Under the pieces are notes generated by a model. It had not been told where the DNA came from. It did no database searches and saw only the letters and a list, made by a program, of their open reading frames with translations. A DNA stretch of 64,000 bases from an uncultured Lachnospiraceae bacterium (GTDB lineage Bacteria > Bacillota > Clostridia > Lachnospirales > Lachnospiraceae), in NCBI GenBank assembly GCA_958428365.1, contig CAUAFT010000001.1:62001-126000 (forward strand), written 5' to 3'. Made by a program: the position numbers and the translations under genes. This document shows, one piece after another, positions 44,259-53,054 of the stretch; within the stretch, counting starts at the first letter, position 1, and each line of letters opens with the position of its first letter.

Positions 44259-45103
44259 TACTGCTCTACCTCCTTACTTCTGGTCGCATACAACTGGATC
44301 ACTGAGATCGCCGTTACGATGATAAAGAACAATACTGCCTTCGCCTGTCCGACGCCCTCCTGCCCTACTTTTCCATAGAAGGTCTGGTAGATGTTCAGAG
44401 CCAGCATCTCCGTCTTGTGCATCGGCGCTCCCGCCGTCAGCGACAGGTTCTGGTCAAAGAGCTTGAAGCTGTTGGAGAGGGTTAAGAAGATACAGATCGT
44501 GATCGATGGCATCACCATCGGAATCTTTACCTTGAACAGCGTCTGCATACTGGTCGCTCCGTCGATCTCCGCCGCCTCGATCAGCTCTGTCGGAATATTC
44601 TGCAGACCTGCGATATAAATAATCATCATATAGCCAATTAACTGCCAGTTGATTAAAATGATCAGACCGATAAAGCCATATTTAAACTCAGACACGATGG
44701 TGGTTCCGTATTTAAACAGGATGGCGTTGATCATCTGCTGCCATGTATATCCAAGAACGATACCGCCAATTAAGTTCGGCAGAAAAAATACCGTACGGAA
44801 AAAGTTGGTACCTCTTAATTTTCTCGTTAACAATAGTGCGATACAAAACGCGAATACATTTACGGTAATCACGGAAATTACGGTAAAAAGCGCTGTAATC
44901 CCGAATGAATAGACAAAATCCTGCTGTGAGGTCAATGCCTTGACATAATTGTCCCATCCAACCCACTCTGCGTTGCCCACGGTGGTGAACTTACAGAAGG
45001 AAAGATATACGCCCTCCACAAAGGGGATAATAAATGCAAAAGCAAAGGCTATTAAAGTCGGGACCACGAAGATTGGAAAATATCTTTTTAGTGTCTTTTG
45101 CAT
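44258..45103 (-). CDS. Sugar ABC transporter permease (MalF-like)
   Basis: Permease of 281 residues with six membrane segments. The EAA motif is IPTELIEAAEIDGATSMQTL with FKVKIPMVMPS. It partners the next permease and the upstream binding protein. AAGGAG precedes the ATG at 45103. A stable hairpin in the 69-base gap before it probably reduces permease expression relative to the binding protein. Confidence 0.93.
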   Translation of the reverse strand: MQKTLKRYFPIFVVPTLIAFAFAFIIPFVEGVYLSFCKFTTVGNAEWVGWDNYVKALTSQQDFVYSFGITALFTVISVITVNVFAFCIALLLTRKLRGTNFFRTVFFLPNLIGGIVLGYTWQQMINAILFKYGTTIVSEFKYGFIGLIILINWQLIGYMMIIYIAGLQNIPTELIEAAEIDGATSMQTLFKVKIPMVMPSITICIFLTLSNSFKLFDQNLSLTAGAPMHKTEMLALNIYQTFYGKVGQEGVGQAKAVLFFIIVTAISVIQLYATRSKEVEQ

Positions 45104-45121
45104 AATCGACTCCTTTTTAAA

Positions 45122-45151
45122 ATTGCTCCGCAGCCGAAGCCGCGGAGCAAT
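45122..45151 (-). terminator. Intra-operon hairpin with UUCG loop
   Basis: ATTGCTCCGC (45122-45131) is the exact complement of GCGGAGCAAT (45142-45151); on the minus strand the loop reads GGCTTCGGCT, a stable UUCG-type tip, followed by TTTTAAAAA. It lies between the binding-protein gene and the permeases and likely acts as a partial terminator or mRNA 3' stabiliser. Confidence 0.7.
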
Positions 45152-45172
45152 GAAATTTCATACTGCGACGGA

Positions 45173-46522
45173 TTACTGAGCTTTTTCAGATGCCCACTCG
45201 TCTACTACCTTTTTAGTTACTTCATCCCATTTCATGTTTCCATTTGCATATTCTAACAATGCTGCGCCGAAATCATCTTTGAATGTCTGGCTTGGGAAGG
45301 TTGTGAAGGACCAAGGAATGCTGTTTCCTTTTTCCATCCATGCATACATTTCAACTGCAAGCGGATCAGAGGATCTCTCGTCTTCGCTGAAGGTCTTGAA
45401 CGGAGCTGCGTTTCCAAGTCCACCCTCATCTGTGGATTTGTACATATATGCTTTTCCTTCCTCGTCGGTGGTCAGCCAGTTCAGGAAATCCTTGGTTGCT
45501 TCGATATCTTTTTCAGATGCCTGACTGTTGATACACCAGAAGTTCTCTGTACCGATACATAAGCCCTGGTTCTCATCATCTACGCCAAAGTAGATCGGCA
45601 GGAATTTTACATCCTCTGATTTTACAACGTTTCCGTCTACCTCAGAGATCTGACCCCAGCCCCAGTTACCGTTCTGAACCATTGCACACTGTCCTAAAGC
45701 GAACTCTGCCATGGAAGTAGCAACGTCCGTGGAACCTAAGAGACCTTTTTCAGATACGGAATTGTCCATGTACAGATCTAATACGTTCTTGTAATTTTCT
45801 GCATACTTGAACTCGATCTTCTCCATATCGGATACGTCGTTGTCTTTGAACTCATAGTAGATCGGAAGGTTTGCAAGATGGGTCTGCCATCTCCAGTCCT
45901 CACCCGGTTTTAAGGATGTGGAAGCAAATACGCCGTCGATTCCCAGATCATCTTTTTTCGCTGTCATATCTTCCACAACTTCTTTTAATTTGTCGTAGCT
46001 GTTGATCTCATCCATGCTGGTTACGACCGCGCCGTCCAGAGCAAAATATTTTTCCATGATGGCGTTGTTGTAAATAATTCCGTAAGCCTCTACGCTGAAT
46101 GGGATACCATAGGCTTTTCCGTCGTCTCCGGTCACTGCCATGGACTGGTCTGTCAGGTTTTTATACAAATCTGTGTCTGACAGATCCAGACAGTAGTCTT
46201 TCCAGGACTGATAACCCACCGGACCGTTGATCTGGAACAGGGTCGGTGCATTGCTGCCTGCGATCTCGGATTTCAATGTAGTCTCATACTGATTGCTGGC
46301 TGCAGTTACCACCTTGACCTCCACTCCGGTTTTTTCTGTGTAGGCTTTTGCGATCTCCTGCCACTGGTCGTCAACTTCCGGCTTGAAGTTCAGATAGTAT
46401 ACGGAACCTTTTGAGTCGTCCTTGGCACTATCCTTGGAATCACTGTCAGAACTTCCGCAGCCTGCAAATGTTGCAGCCGCCATGGAAAGAACTAACATCA
46501 ATGACAAAACTTTTCTTTTCAT
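45173..46522 (-). CDS. Sugar ABC transporter substrate-binding lipoprotein
   Basis: Extracellular solute-binding protein (family 1), 449 residues. It starts MKRKVLSLMLVLSMAAATFA with a lipobox TFAGC, the Cys being the lipid anchor, then a Ser/Asp/Lys-rich tether. Domain signatures include IAKAYTEKTGVEVKVVTAA, GDDGKAYGIPFSVEAYGIIY and NGNWGWGQISEVDG. The frame is open to 46708, but AGGAGG lies seven bases before the ATG at 46522. Context with malQ favours maltodextrin or a related glucan. First gene of the operon. Confidence 0.94.
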   Translation of the reverse strand: MKRKVLSLMLVLSMAAATFAGCGSSDSDSKDSAKDDSKGSVYYLNFKPEVDDQWQEIAKAYTEKTGVEVKVVTAASNQYETTLKSEIAGSNAPTLFQINGPVGYQSWKDYCLDLSDTDLYKNLTDQSMAVTGDDGKAYGIPFSVEAYGIIYNNAIMEKYFALDGAVVTSMDEINSYDKLKEVVEDMTAKKDDLGIDGVFASTSLKPGEDWRWQTHLANLPIYYEFKDNDVSDMEKIEFKYAENYKNVLDLYMDNSVSEKGLLGSTDVATSMAEFALGQCAMVQNGNWGWGQISEVDGNVVKSEDVKFLPIYFGVDDENQGLCIGTENFWCINSQASEKDIEATKDFLNWLTTDEEGKAYMYKSTDEGGLGNAAPFKTFSEDERSSDPLAVEMYAWMEKGNSIPWSFTTFPSQTFKDDFGAALLEYANGNMKWDEVTKKVVDEWASEKAQ

Positions 46523-46553
46523 GTTACAACCTCCTATTTTCATGTTGAATGTC

Positions 46554-46593
46554 CTCGAAACGTTCCCGAAAACAGTTGCGGTAACGTTCTCAT
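46554..46593 (-). promoter_or_regulatory. Two LacI-type operators before the sugar ABC operon
   Basis: Palindromic AACGTT cores at 46559-46564 and 46583-46588, 24 bases centre to centre, share GRGAACGTTWC on the minus strand. They lie just downstream of the operon promoter, as expected for repression by the LacI-family protein encoded in the same operon. Confidence 0.6.
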
Positions 46594-46604
46594 GTGATAG
46601 ATTC

Positions 46605-46633
46605 AGTATATCCTCTTTCCTTCGATTATGCAA
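46605..46633 (-). promoter_or_regulatory. Sigma-A promoter of the sugar ABC operon
   Basis: TTGCAT (46628-46633), 17 bases, TATACT (46605-46610) on the minus strand, with the two operator cores immediately downstream of the predicted start. Confidence 0.6.
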
Positions 46634-46720
46634 TACATTTTTTGTATTTTTGCCAAAATGGATATATTTTCCTTCTGATTTTTGGGCACTTTTAACAATT
46701 CCTCCCATCTACCTGCTATC

Positions 46721-46749
46721 TTGTTTTATTTTCCCTGAAATGTTAAAAT
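46721..46749 (+). promoter_or_regulatory. Candidate promoter of the CLC gene
   Basis: TTGTTT (46721-46726), 17 bases, TAAAAT (46744-46749), 22 bases before the ATG. No fluoride riboswitch consensus was recognised in the short leader. Confidence 0.35.
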
Positions 46750-46771
46750 TTATACTGAGGTTGATTTAGTT

Positions 46772-48034
46772 ATGAACGAAAGATTAAAACATAAGATAAA
46801 ACACAATTCACAGCGATTTGCCGCTTCGGTGAAGTGGATCATTTTTTCTATTTTATCTGGACTTATCATCGGAACCATCGGCTCCGCTTTTTATCACTGC
46901 GTAAAAACTGTAACCGTCCTGCGCCAGGAAAATCCATGGCTGCTCTTTTTTCTTCCCGTGGGAGGACTTCTTATTGTGGGACTGTACCAGCTTTTCAAGG
47001 ATGAAAACGACACCGGAACCAACCTGGTTCTCTCCGCCATCCATTCCAACGAGGAGATCCCACTTAGAATGGCTCCCCTGATCTTCCTCTCCACCCTGAT
47101 CACCCACCTCTTCGGCGGTTCCGCAGGACGGGAGGGAGCAGCTCTTCAGATCGGCGGAAGCATCGGCGGTTCCCTGGGACGACTCTTTCATTTTAACGAA
47201 AAGGACAGGCACATCATGATCATGTGCGGAATGTCCGCTGCCTTCACAGCGCTCTTTGGCACCCCTATGGCTGCAGCGATCTTCTCCATAGAAGTGGTCA
47301 GCGTCGGCATCATGCACTACTCTGCCCTGGTTCCCTGCGTGATCTCTGCCCTGGTCTCCCAGGCGGTAGCCTCCCACTTCGGAATCAAAGCCGACGCCTT
47401 CCCTCTGGAGGATCTGCCCGCTTTTTCCCTGAAGCCTGCCATCCTCGTTGCACTGCTTGCCATCTTAAGCGCCCTGGTCAGTATCCTCTTTTGTATCATC
47501 CTTCACCAGTTTGACTATCTCTATAAGAGATTTTTTAAAAACCGCTACCTGCGGATCTTCCTCGGCGGTATCCTGGTCGTCCTCTTGACCCTCCTCGTGG
47601 GAAATCAGGACTACAACGGCTCCGGCATCGCCGTCATTGAGCGCTGCATGGAGGGAGACGCCATCGCAGGCTATGCCTTTTTCCTGAAAATCCTCTTCAC
47701 CGCCCTGACCCTTGGCGCCGGCTATAAAGGCGGCGAGATCGTTCCCTCCTTCTTCATCGGAGGAACCTTCGGCTACCTCTTCGCCTCCCTGACCGGCTTC
47801 TCCCCGACCCTCTCCATAGCCGTCGGCATGACCTCCGTCTTCTGCGGCGTAACCAACTGCCCCATCACCTCCCTCTTAATCAGCTTCGAACTCTTCGGCT
47901 ACGAGGGAATGCCCTTCTTCCTACTAGCAGTCGCCCTAAGCTACATGCTCTCCGGCTACTACGGACTCTACCTGAGCCAAAAAATCATCTATTCTAAATA
48001 CAAAACCGAATACATCAACCGCAAAACCCACTAA
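46772..48034 (+). CDS. CLC-family anion channel/transporter
   Basis: Integral membrane protein of 420 residues with the CLC fold. The gating glutamate is in FGGSAGREGAALQIGGSIGG, followed by CGMSAAFTALFGTPMAAAIF and the later GGEIVPSFFIGGTFGYLFA. The usual GSGIP chloride-binding motif is replaced by NDTGTNLVLSAI, so the selectivity serine is not obvious; the protein may prefer another anion (for example fluoride), which is inference. GAGG precedes the ATG. It converges on the end of the cob operon across an inverted-repeat element. Confidence 0.88.
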   Translation: MNERLKHKIKHNSQRFAASVKWIIFSILSGLIIGTIGSAFYHCVKTVTVLRQENPWLLFFLPVGGLLIVGLYQLFKDENDTGTNLVLSAIHSNEEIPLRMAPLIFLSTLITHLFGGSAGREGAALQIGGSIGGSLGRLFHFNEKDRHIMIMCGMSAAFTALFGTPMAAAIFSIEVVSVGIMHYSALVPCVISALVSQAVASHFGIKADAFPLEDLPAFSLKPAILVALLAILSALVSILFCIILHQFDYLYKRFFKNRYLRIFLGGILVVLLTLLVGNQDYNGSGIAVIERCMEGDAIAGYAFFLKILFTALTLGAGYKGGEIVPSFFIGGTFGYLFASLTGFSPTLSIAVGMTSVFCGVTNCPITSLLISFELFGYEGMPFFLLAVALSYMLSGYYGLYLSQKIIYSKYKTEYINRKTH

Positions 48035-48043
48035 GCGTCCTCA

Positions 48044-48303
48044 AAGTGTTCCAGGGCATGTTGCACAAACAGTCGTGTGCCTTTGTGACTTTTGGACAGA
48101 AATTAGAACTTCTTAATATCCTTATTACAATCCAGCAATCATCAGACACGACGTCTGATGAAGGCGAAACCGAGCCATGGATGGCGAGTTTGAGCCGTTT
48201 GCGTCCACCGCCACAACCCAAACAAGGATATTTAGAAGTTCTTATTTCTGGACAAGGTCACAAAGGCACACGACTGTTTGTGCAACATGCCTCTACAACA
48301 CTT
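48044..48303. repeat. 260-bp element with 80-bp inverted arms
   Basis: Left arm 48044-48123 and right arm 48224-48303 are inverted copies, about nine in ten positions identical, including a perfect 35-bp block (48055-48089). The 100-base centre holds CATCAGAC-acgac-GTCTGATG (48140-48160) and GCCAT-gg-ATGGC (48174-48185). No open frame fits inside. The right arm reaches into the last codons of cbiC. It could be a MITE-like element, a structured RNA or a very large terminator; it fills the whole gap between the CLC gene and cbiC. Confidence 0.85.
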
Positions 48304-48946
48304 CCCCCCGCATCTCATAAAGCAACGCATTACAAACCGCCGCCGCCACATTACTCCCCCCTTTTCTCCCCCTGGCAACAATATACGGCGTCTCCGTCCC
48401 CAGTATCAGTTCCTTCGCCTCCACAACGTTCACAAATCCCACCGGAACCCCGATGATCCCCTTCGGCTCTATACGCCCCTCCCTCATCAGCTCATACAGC
48501 CGGATCAGCGCCGTGGGCGCATTCCCGATGGCAAAGATAATCTCCTTTTTCAATTCCGCAGCCTTCTCCATACTGGCGACCGCCCTGGTGGTCTGATTTT
48601 CTGCCGCCCTTTTGGCAACGTCCTCATCGCTCATAAAGCAATAGACCTCTCCCCCGTATTTTTGAAGCTCTTTTTTGTTGATCCCCGATCTTGCCATCTG
48701 TGTGTCCGTCACGATACAGGCTCCCCCGCGGATCGCCTCCTGCAAAAGCTCCACCGCATTCTCGGAAAAGCAGAGATTTTCCAGATAATCAAAATCCGCC
48801 GTAGTATGGATGACCCGCTTTATCACAGGCGCCTGCCGCTCATCCAGTTTTCGGTTCCCAAGCTCTTTCGTAATGATCTCAAAGCTTCTCTTTTCAATTT
48901 CCTTTGGCAGGACGTTTTCGATCTTTACCCTATATTCCTCGCTCAC
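48293..48946 (-). CDS. cbiC: Precorrin-8X / cobalt-precorrin-8 methylmutase
   Basis: Moves the C11 methyl to C12, giving (cobalt-)hydrogenobyrinic/cobyrinic acid; 217 residues. The catalytic histidine lies in VIKRVIHTTADFDYLENL, with VTDTQMARSGINKK and FAIGNAPTALIRLYEL typical of CobH/CbiC. The GTG start at 48946 overlaps the cobO stop by four bases. It is the last gene of the cob operon, and its 3' end overlaps the inverted-repeat element. Confidence 0.95.
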   Translation of the reverse strand: MSEEYRVKIENVLPKEIEKRSFEIITKELGNRKLDERQAPVIKRVIHTTADFDYLENLCFSENAVELLQEAIRGGACIVTDTQMARSGINKKELQKYGGEVYCFMSDEDVAKRAAENQTTRAVASMEKAAELKKEIIFAIGNAPTALIRLYELMREGRIEPKGIIGVPVGFVNVVEAKELILGTETPYIVARGRKGGSNVAAAVCNALLYEMRGEVL

Positions 48947-49464
48947 TGTTCAATTCCCTCCCTTGCCCGGATCCCTCTGTCATATGGATGTCTGATCTTT
49001 TTCACTTCCGAGATATAGTCCGCCCTCTCCTTGAGGGCTTCTGAAGGATTCCATCCGGTCAGCACAACCTCCGTATTTTCCCCGCAATCATCCAAAAAGC
49101 GGCACAATTCCTGCTCAGACAAGAGTTCCTGATTACAGGCGTGGAGAACCTCGTCCAAAATCACCAGAACCCTTCCGTTTTTCTGCTTCCGGACTTTTTG
49201 CATGATCTGCTTTAAGAGCTGTGTGTAGCAGCCTCTGATCTCCTCTTTCTGCTCCTTGCTCATCTGTCTTGTAAAACCGTAAAACCGCTCCGCGTGCATA
49301 ACCTGAACCTGCGGCAGCTCTCTTAATACCGCAATTTCCCCCGAACTGTCATCCTTTAAAAACTGGGCGAAGATCACAGGCATCCCGTGTCCGGCAAAAC
49401 GGACAGCCAATCCCACTGCCGCCGTGGTCTTACCCTTTCCGTCTCCGCAATAGAGTTCTATCAT
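48943..49464 (-). CDS. cobO: Corrinoid adenosyltransferase (CobO/BtuR type)
   Basis: Attaches the 5'-deoxyadenosyl group to cob(I)yrinate a,c-diamide or other corrinoids using ATP. The 173-residue protein has a P-loop at the extreme N-terminus (IELYCGDGKGKTTAAVGLA), the strand QFLKDDSSGE, and the Walker-B-like LVILDEVLHACNQELL; the end RHPYDRGIRAREGIE is a family hallmark. ATG at 49464 uses GGAG at the end of cbiP. Confidence 0.95.
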   Translation of the reverse strand: MIELYCGDGKGKTTAAVGLAVRFAGHGMPVIFAQFLKDDSSGEIAVLRELPQVQVMHAERFYGFTRQMSKEQKEEIRGCYTQLLKQIMQKVRKQKNGRVLVILDEVLHACNQELLSEQELCRFLDDCGENTEVVLTGWNPSEALKERADYISEVKKIRHPYDRGIRAREGIEQ

Positions 49465-49468
49465 CTTA

Positions 49469-50959
49469 TCAAGCTCCTTCCTCCAATATCCGGTATATTT
49501 TTTCCATATCCAGACTCCTTCGCAGCCCCTCCGCTAATTTATCATACTGGCTTTCCCTGTATTCCCGGTAAGACATCTGACTCCCCTCAAAAGAAATGCC
49601 TTTTTTTTCAAAGAGCATTTCTAAAAAGGCAGTCCGAAATTCCTCCCCGTCAAAAATCCCGTGGAGATAGGTTCCCATCACATTGCCAAGGCAGCATCCG
49701 TCTCCGGCTCCATCCAGATCTGCAAAAAAGCCCGCTCTCTTATCCGTTATGACGGATCGTCCCATATGCATCTCATAGCCGCCGACCTTTTTTCCTGACA
49801 ATGGATGGCAGTCTCCCGAAAATTCCGCCGTCCGCCCCACCTTCCTTGTTCTGGTCTTTTCCTCCTCAAAACAGGTTGTTACAGGGAGCAGTCCCAGTCC
49901 CCGGATACTTCCGCCGCCTTCCACGCCGCAGACATCCTCGATCTGCTCTCCTAACATCTGATAACCTCCGCAGATTCCGATGACGAAGATTCCCTCTCCC
50001 GCCTGTCTTACGATAGCGGTTTCCAGCCCGGACTCCCTGAGCCACCTCATATCCTGTATCGTATTCTTGGTTCCCGGAAGCAGAATAAGATCCGGACGTC
50101 CCAGCTCTGAAGTTCTCTCCACATACCGAAGGGACAGTCCCGGCTCTGACTCCAATGCCTGCATATCCGTAAAATTGGATATTTTCGGGAATCGGATCAC
50201 TGCGATATCAATGCCGGAATCCGCATTTTTTTTCAGGAGTCTCTCCGCAAGGGAATCCTCCTCTTCTATGTCCACATCCATGTAGGGAACGACTCCCAGC
50301 ACCTCTTTGCCGCAGCGCTCCGTGAGCATGGCAAGCCCCGGTTCTAAGATCTTCGCATCTCCCCGGAATTTATTGATGACCAGTCCCTTGATCCGCTCCT
50401 GCTCCTCTTCCTCCAAAAGTAATACCGTCCCGATGAGCTGGGCAAATACCCCGCCTCTGTCGATATCTCCCACCAAAAGTACCGGGGCGTCCGCGATCTT
50501 CGCCATTCCCATGTTGACGATATCGTCCTGTTTCAGGTTAATTTCCGCCGGGCTTCCCGCCCCCTCGATGACGATGATATCGTATTCCCTGTCCAGGGTT
50601 TCATAGGCCTTTTTAATGACGGGAACATATTCTTTTTTCCGCTTAAAATAATCGACCGCCTTCATATTTCCCACCACCTCGCCATTGACGATGACCTGGG
50701 AACCCATGTCCGTGGTGGGTTTTAAGAGGATGGGATTCATCAGAACCGACGGCTCTATTCCGCACGCTTCCGCCTGAACCGCCTGCGCCCTTCCCATCTC
50801 CAGATTTTCGTCTGTGATAAAGGAATTTAACGCCATATTCTGGGATTTAAAGGGGGCTGCTTTGTACCCGTCCTGTTTGAAGATCCGGCAGAGTCCTGCG
50901 GCGATCAGACTCTTCCCGGCGTTTGACATGGTTCCCTGTATCATGATCGGTCTTGCCAT
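49469..50959 (-). CDS. cbiP: Cobyric acid synthase (CbiP/CobQ)
   Basis: Glutamine-dependent amidation of side chains b, d, e and g of adenosyl-cobyrinate diamide; 496 residues. The N-terminal dethiobiotin-synthetase-like domain begins RPIMIQGTMSNAGKSLIAAG with FKSQNMALNSFIT; the C-terminal class I amidotransferase domain has the nucleophile Cys in IFVIGICGGYQMLGEQIED and the His in GTYLHGIFD. ATG at 50959 follows GGAGG by 8 bases; the start region overlaps the end of cobD by 19 bases. Confidence 0.96.
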   Translation of the reverse strand: MARPIMIQGTMSNAGKSLIAAGLCRIFKQDGYKAAPFKSQNMALNSFITDENLEMGRAQAVQAEACGIEPSVLMNPILLKPTTDMGSQVIVNGEVVGNMKAVDYFKRKKEYVPVIKKAYETLDREYDIIVIEGAGSPAEINLKQDDIVNMGMAKIADAPVLLVGDIDRGGVFAQLIGTVLLLEEEEQERIKGLVINKFRGDAKILEPGLAMLTERCGKEVLGVVPYMDVDIEEEDSLAERLLKKNADSGIDIAVIRFPKISNFTDMQALESEPGLSLRYVERTSELGRPDLILLPGTKNTIQDMRWLRESGLETAIVRQAGEGIFVIGICGGYQMLGEQIEDVCGVEGGGSIRGLGLLPVTTCFEEEKTRTRKVGRTAEFSGDCHPLSGKKVGGYEMHMGRSVITDKRAGFFADLDGAGDGCCLGNVMGTYLHGIFDGEEFRTAFLEMLFEKKGISFEGSQMSYREYRESQYDKLAEGLRRSLDMEKIYRILEEGA

Positions 50960-51993
50960 TCTATCTTCCTCCATCTGCGTATCAGCTCTGTATTTTCCTC
51001 GCGGCTCCTTATCCCGATCCGAAAATAACCCGCTGAAAGATTTCTGTAATTTTCACAGGAGCGGATCAGAACGCCTTCCTGTAACAGACGTTCCCACAGA
51101 TCTTTCCTGCTTCTAAAAAAAATGTAGTTTGCGGCCCCCGGATAGATCTTTTCTGTCAGACCGTTGGAGAGTTCCCGGATCAGATACTCCCGCTCCGCCA
51201 CGATCAGTTCTCTCGTCCGCTTCAGATAAGCTCCATCCCGGATCGCCTCCGCTCCCGCCATCTGCGCCGGAATGGAAGTATTCCAGGGCTGCATGGATCT
51301 GCGCATCTGTTCTAATAATACCCGGTTGGAAGAAACTGCATACCCCAGCCGCAGACCCGCCATGGCGTAGATTTTTGTAAAAGCCCTGAGGATCAGAAGG
51401 TGCGGAAATTCCGCTGTCATTTCCATCATGGTATAATCTTCTTCCTCCTGCAAAAAAGGGAGAAAACATTCGTCAAGGCAAAAAAACGTATCTGTCCTTT
51501 CACATTTTCCTGCTATCTGCAAAAGAAGGTCCCGGTTGATCAGACTGCCCGTTGGATTGTTGGGATTGCAGAGAAACAGGACGTCCGTCTTTTGATCCAG
51601 GGCAGAGAGAAAATCCTGCTCTAACCGGAAATCCTGTTCTTCCGGCAGATTCCAGAAAGTAAGCTCCGCTCCAGTACTGCGAAGAGCTTCCTCGTATTCT
51701 CCAAATGTTGGGGACAGGAGGAGTCCTTTTTTTACCTTAAGGGCATGACACAGGGCGTAGATCAATTCTGCCGCGCCGTTTCCGATGAGGATCTGCTCTG
51801 TCTTCAATTGTTTCTCTTCGGTGATGGCGAGGACGAGTTCCCTTGCATGAGGATCCGGATATCGGTCTGTCAGTAAGATTCCCTCTCTGGCTGCCTGTAA
51901 TGCGGCTCCCGGCATTCCCAGGGGATTGAGGTTGATGGAAAAATCCAGGTCTGCGGGGTGGGCGTAGATGTCTCCGCCGTGTTGGTATGTCAT
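50941..51993 (-). CDS. cobD: L-threonine-O-3-phosphate decarboxylase (CobD)
   Basis: PLP enzyme that makes (R)-1-amino-2-propanol phosphate for the nucleotide loop. The 350-residue protein begins HGGDIYAHPADLDFSINLNP; the substrate motif FLCNPNNPTGSL, Asp in FFCLDECFLPF, and the PLP lysine in LRAFTKIYAMAGLRLGYAV are all present. Unlike the N-terminal His-rich or Zn-binding variants, no extra domain is seen. AAAGGCGG precedes the ATG. It is followed by cbiP in overlap and preceded by cbiB, which uses its product. Confidence 0.94.
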   Translation of the reverse strand: MTYQHGGDIYAHPADLDFSINLNPLGMPGAALQAAREGILLTDRYPDPHARELVLAITEEKQLKTEQILIGNGAAELIYALCHALKVKKGLLLSPTFGEYEEALRSTGAELTFWNLPEEQDFRLEQDFLSALDQKTDVLFLCNPNNPTGSLINRDLLLQIAGKCERTDTFFCLDECFLPFLQEEEDYTMMEMTAEFPHLLILRAFTKIYAMAGLRLGYAVSSNRVLLEQMRRSMQPWNTSIPAQMAGAEAIRDGAYLKRTRELIVAEREYLIRELSNGLTEKIYPGAANYIFFRSRKDLWERLLQEGVLIRSCENYRNLSAGYFRIGIRSREENTELIRRWRKIEWQDRS

Positions 51994-52045
51994 GTTTTTC
52001 CGCCTTTCTGATTCATATCGATGTAAGTGGTCATTTAGTAAGCAG

Positions 52046-53038
52046 TCATTTATTCAAACATTGTATGAAAAATAACAGTATCATACCTGATAAAAAAATA
52101 AAAAAGGAGGTTCCATATAATAAGCGGTTTGCCCTTTTGATGTCTTCGGGTTCTATCTTGCGCAAGGAATCTCCGATGGTTGGCTTTTGATGGAGTTCGC
52201 CGAAGTAATAAGCGTTTCCGGCGAGTTGGATTCCCAAAGCTCCGGCGCAGACTGCTTCGGTCTGGGCGGAATTGGGGCTGGCGTGCCGCAGGCGGTCCCT
52301 GCGGTAGATGTTGACGGCGTTTTTGGCATCGTATCCGAGGAAGAAGGAGGCTGCGATCATGAATACCGCAGAGATTCTGGATGGGAGGAAATTCAGAATA
52401 TCGTCCAGCTTTGCCGCCGCTGTTCCAAAATAACGGTAGGCGTTATTTTTGTAGCCCACCATGGAATCCATGGTATTGACCGCTTTGTAGAAGAAGGCTC
52501 CGGGCGCTCCGAACAAAAACATGAAGATCAGAGGAGCGATCACGCCGTCGGAGGTGTTTTCTGCCACGGTTTCCACTGCCGCCTTTGTGATCCCCTCCTC
52601 ATTCAGATTCTCAGTGTCTCTTCCCACGATCATGGAAACGGCGGTTCTTGCCGCTTCGATATCCTGATTTTTCAGGGCGTCGTATACCTTCATGCTCTCT
52701 GTTTTTAAAGATCTCATGGCGAGCATCTGATAACACATAATGCTCTCAACAAGCAATCCCAGCAAAAAGTGGATCTTTCCGGTGATATAGAGAATCAGGA
52801 TTGGGATTCCCACTGAAACAGGCAGGACAAGGAGAACCAAAAGGACTCCCGCCAACTGTTTTTTTCTGCGGTCTGCCTCCCGCTTAAGCGCGATATGGAA
52901 TATTTTTCGCAGGATTTTTTCTGTGATCTGAATCCAGGTTCCGATTGCCCGGACAGGGTGCCACAGCCAATGAGGGTCTCCGAAGAGGAGGTCTAAAAAA
53001 AATGCGATTAGTACTACGGTGATTCTCTCTGTTATCAT
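52046..53038 (-). CDS. cbiB: Adenosylcobinamide-phosphate synthase (CbiB)
   Basis: Membrane enzyme joining aminopropanol phosphate to adenosylcobyric acid; 330 residues. The N-terminal motif FFLDLLFGDPHWLWHPVRAI with G and the segment NTSDGVIAPLIFMFLFGAPG followed by KAVNTMDSMVGYKNNAYRYF are diagnostic. Several hydrophobic segments span the protein. GGAG lies before the ATG at 53038. It lies between cobC and cobD. Confidence 0.95.
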   Translation of the reverse strand: MITERITVVLIAFFLDLLFGDPHWLWHPVRAIGTWIQITEKILRKIFHIALKREADRRKKQLAGVLLVLLVLPVSVGIPILILYITGKIHFLLGLLVESIMCYQMLAMRSLKTESMKVYDALKNQDIEAARTAVSMIVGRDTENLNEEGITKAAVETVAENTSDGVIAPLIFMFLFGAPGAFFYKAVNTMDSMVGYKNNAYRYFGTAAAKLDDILNFLPSRISAVFMIAASFFLGYDAKNAVNIYRRDRLRHASPNSAQTEAVCAGALGIQLAGNAYYFGELHQKPTIGDSLRKIEPEDIKRANRLLYGTSFFIFLSGMILLFFIQCLNK

Positions 53039-53054
53039 TTTTTACTCCAATATC

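Noticed and set aside
46650..46771. Fluoride riboswitch before the CLC gene
   Set aside because: The conserved GGNGAUGG...CUGAUGGC pattern was not found in the short leader.
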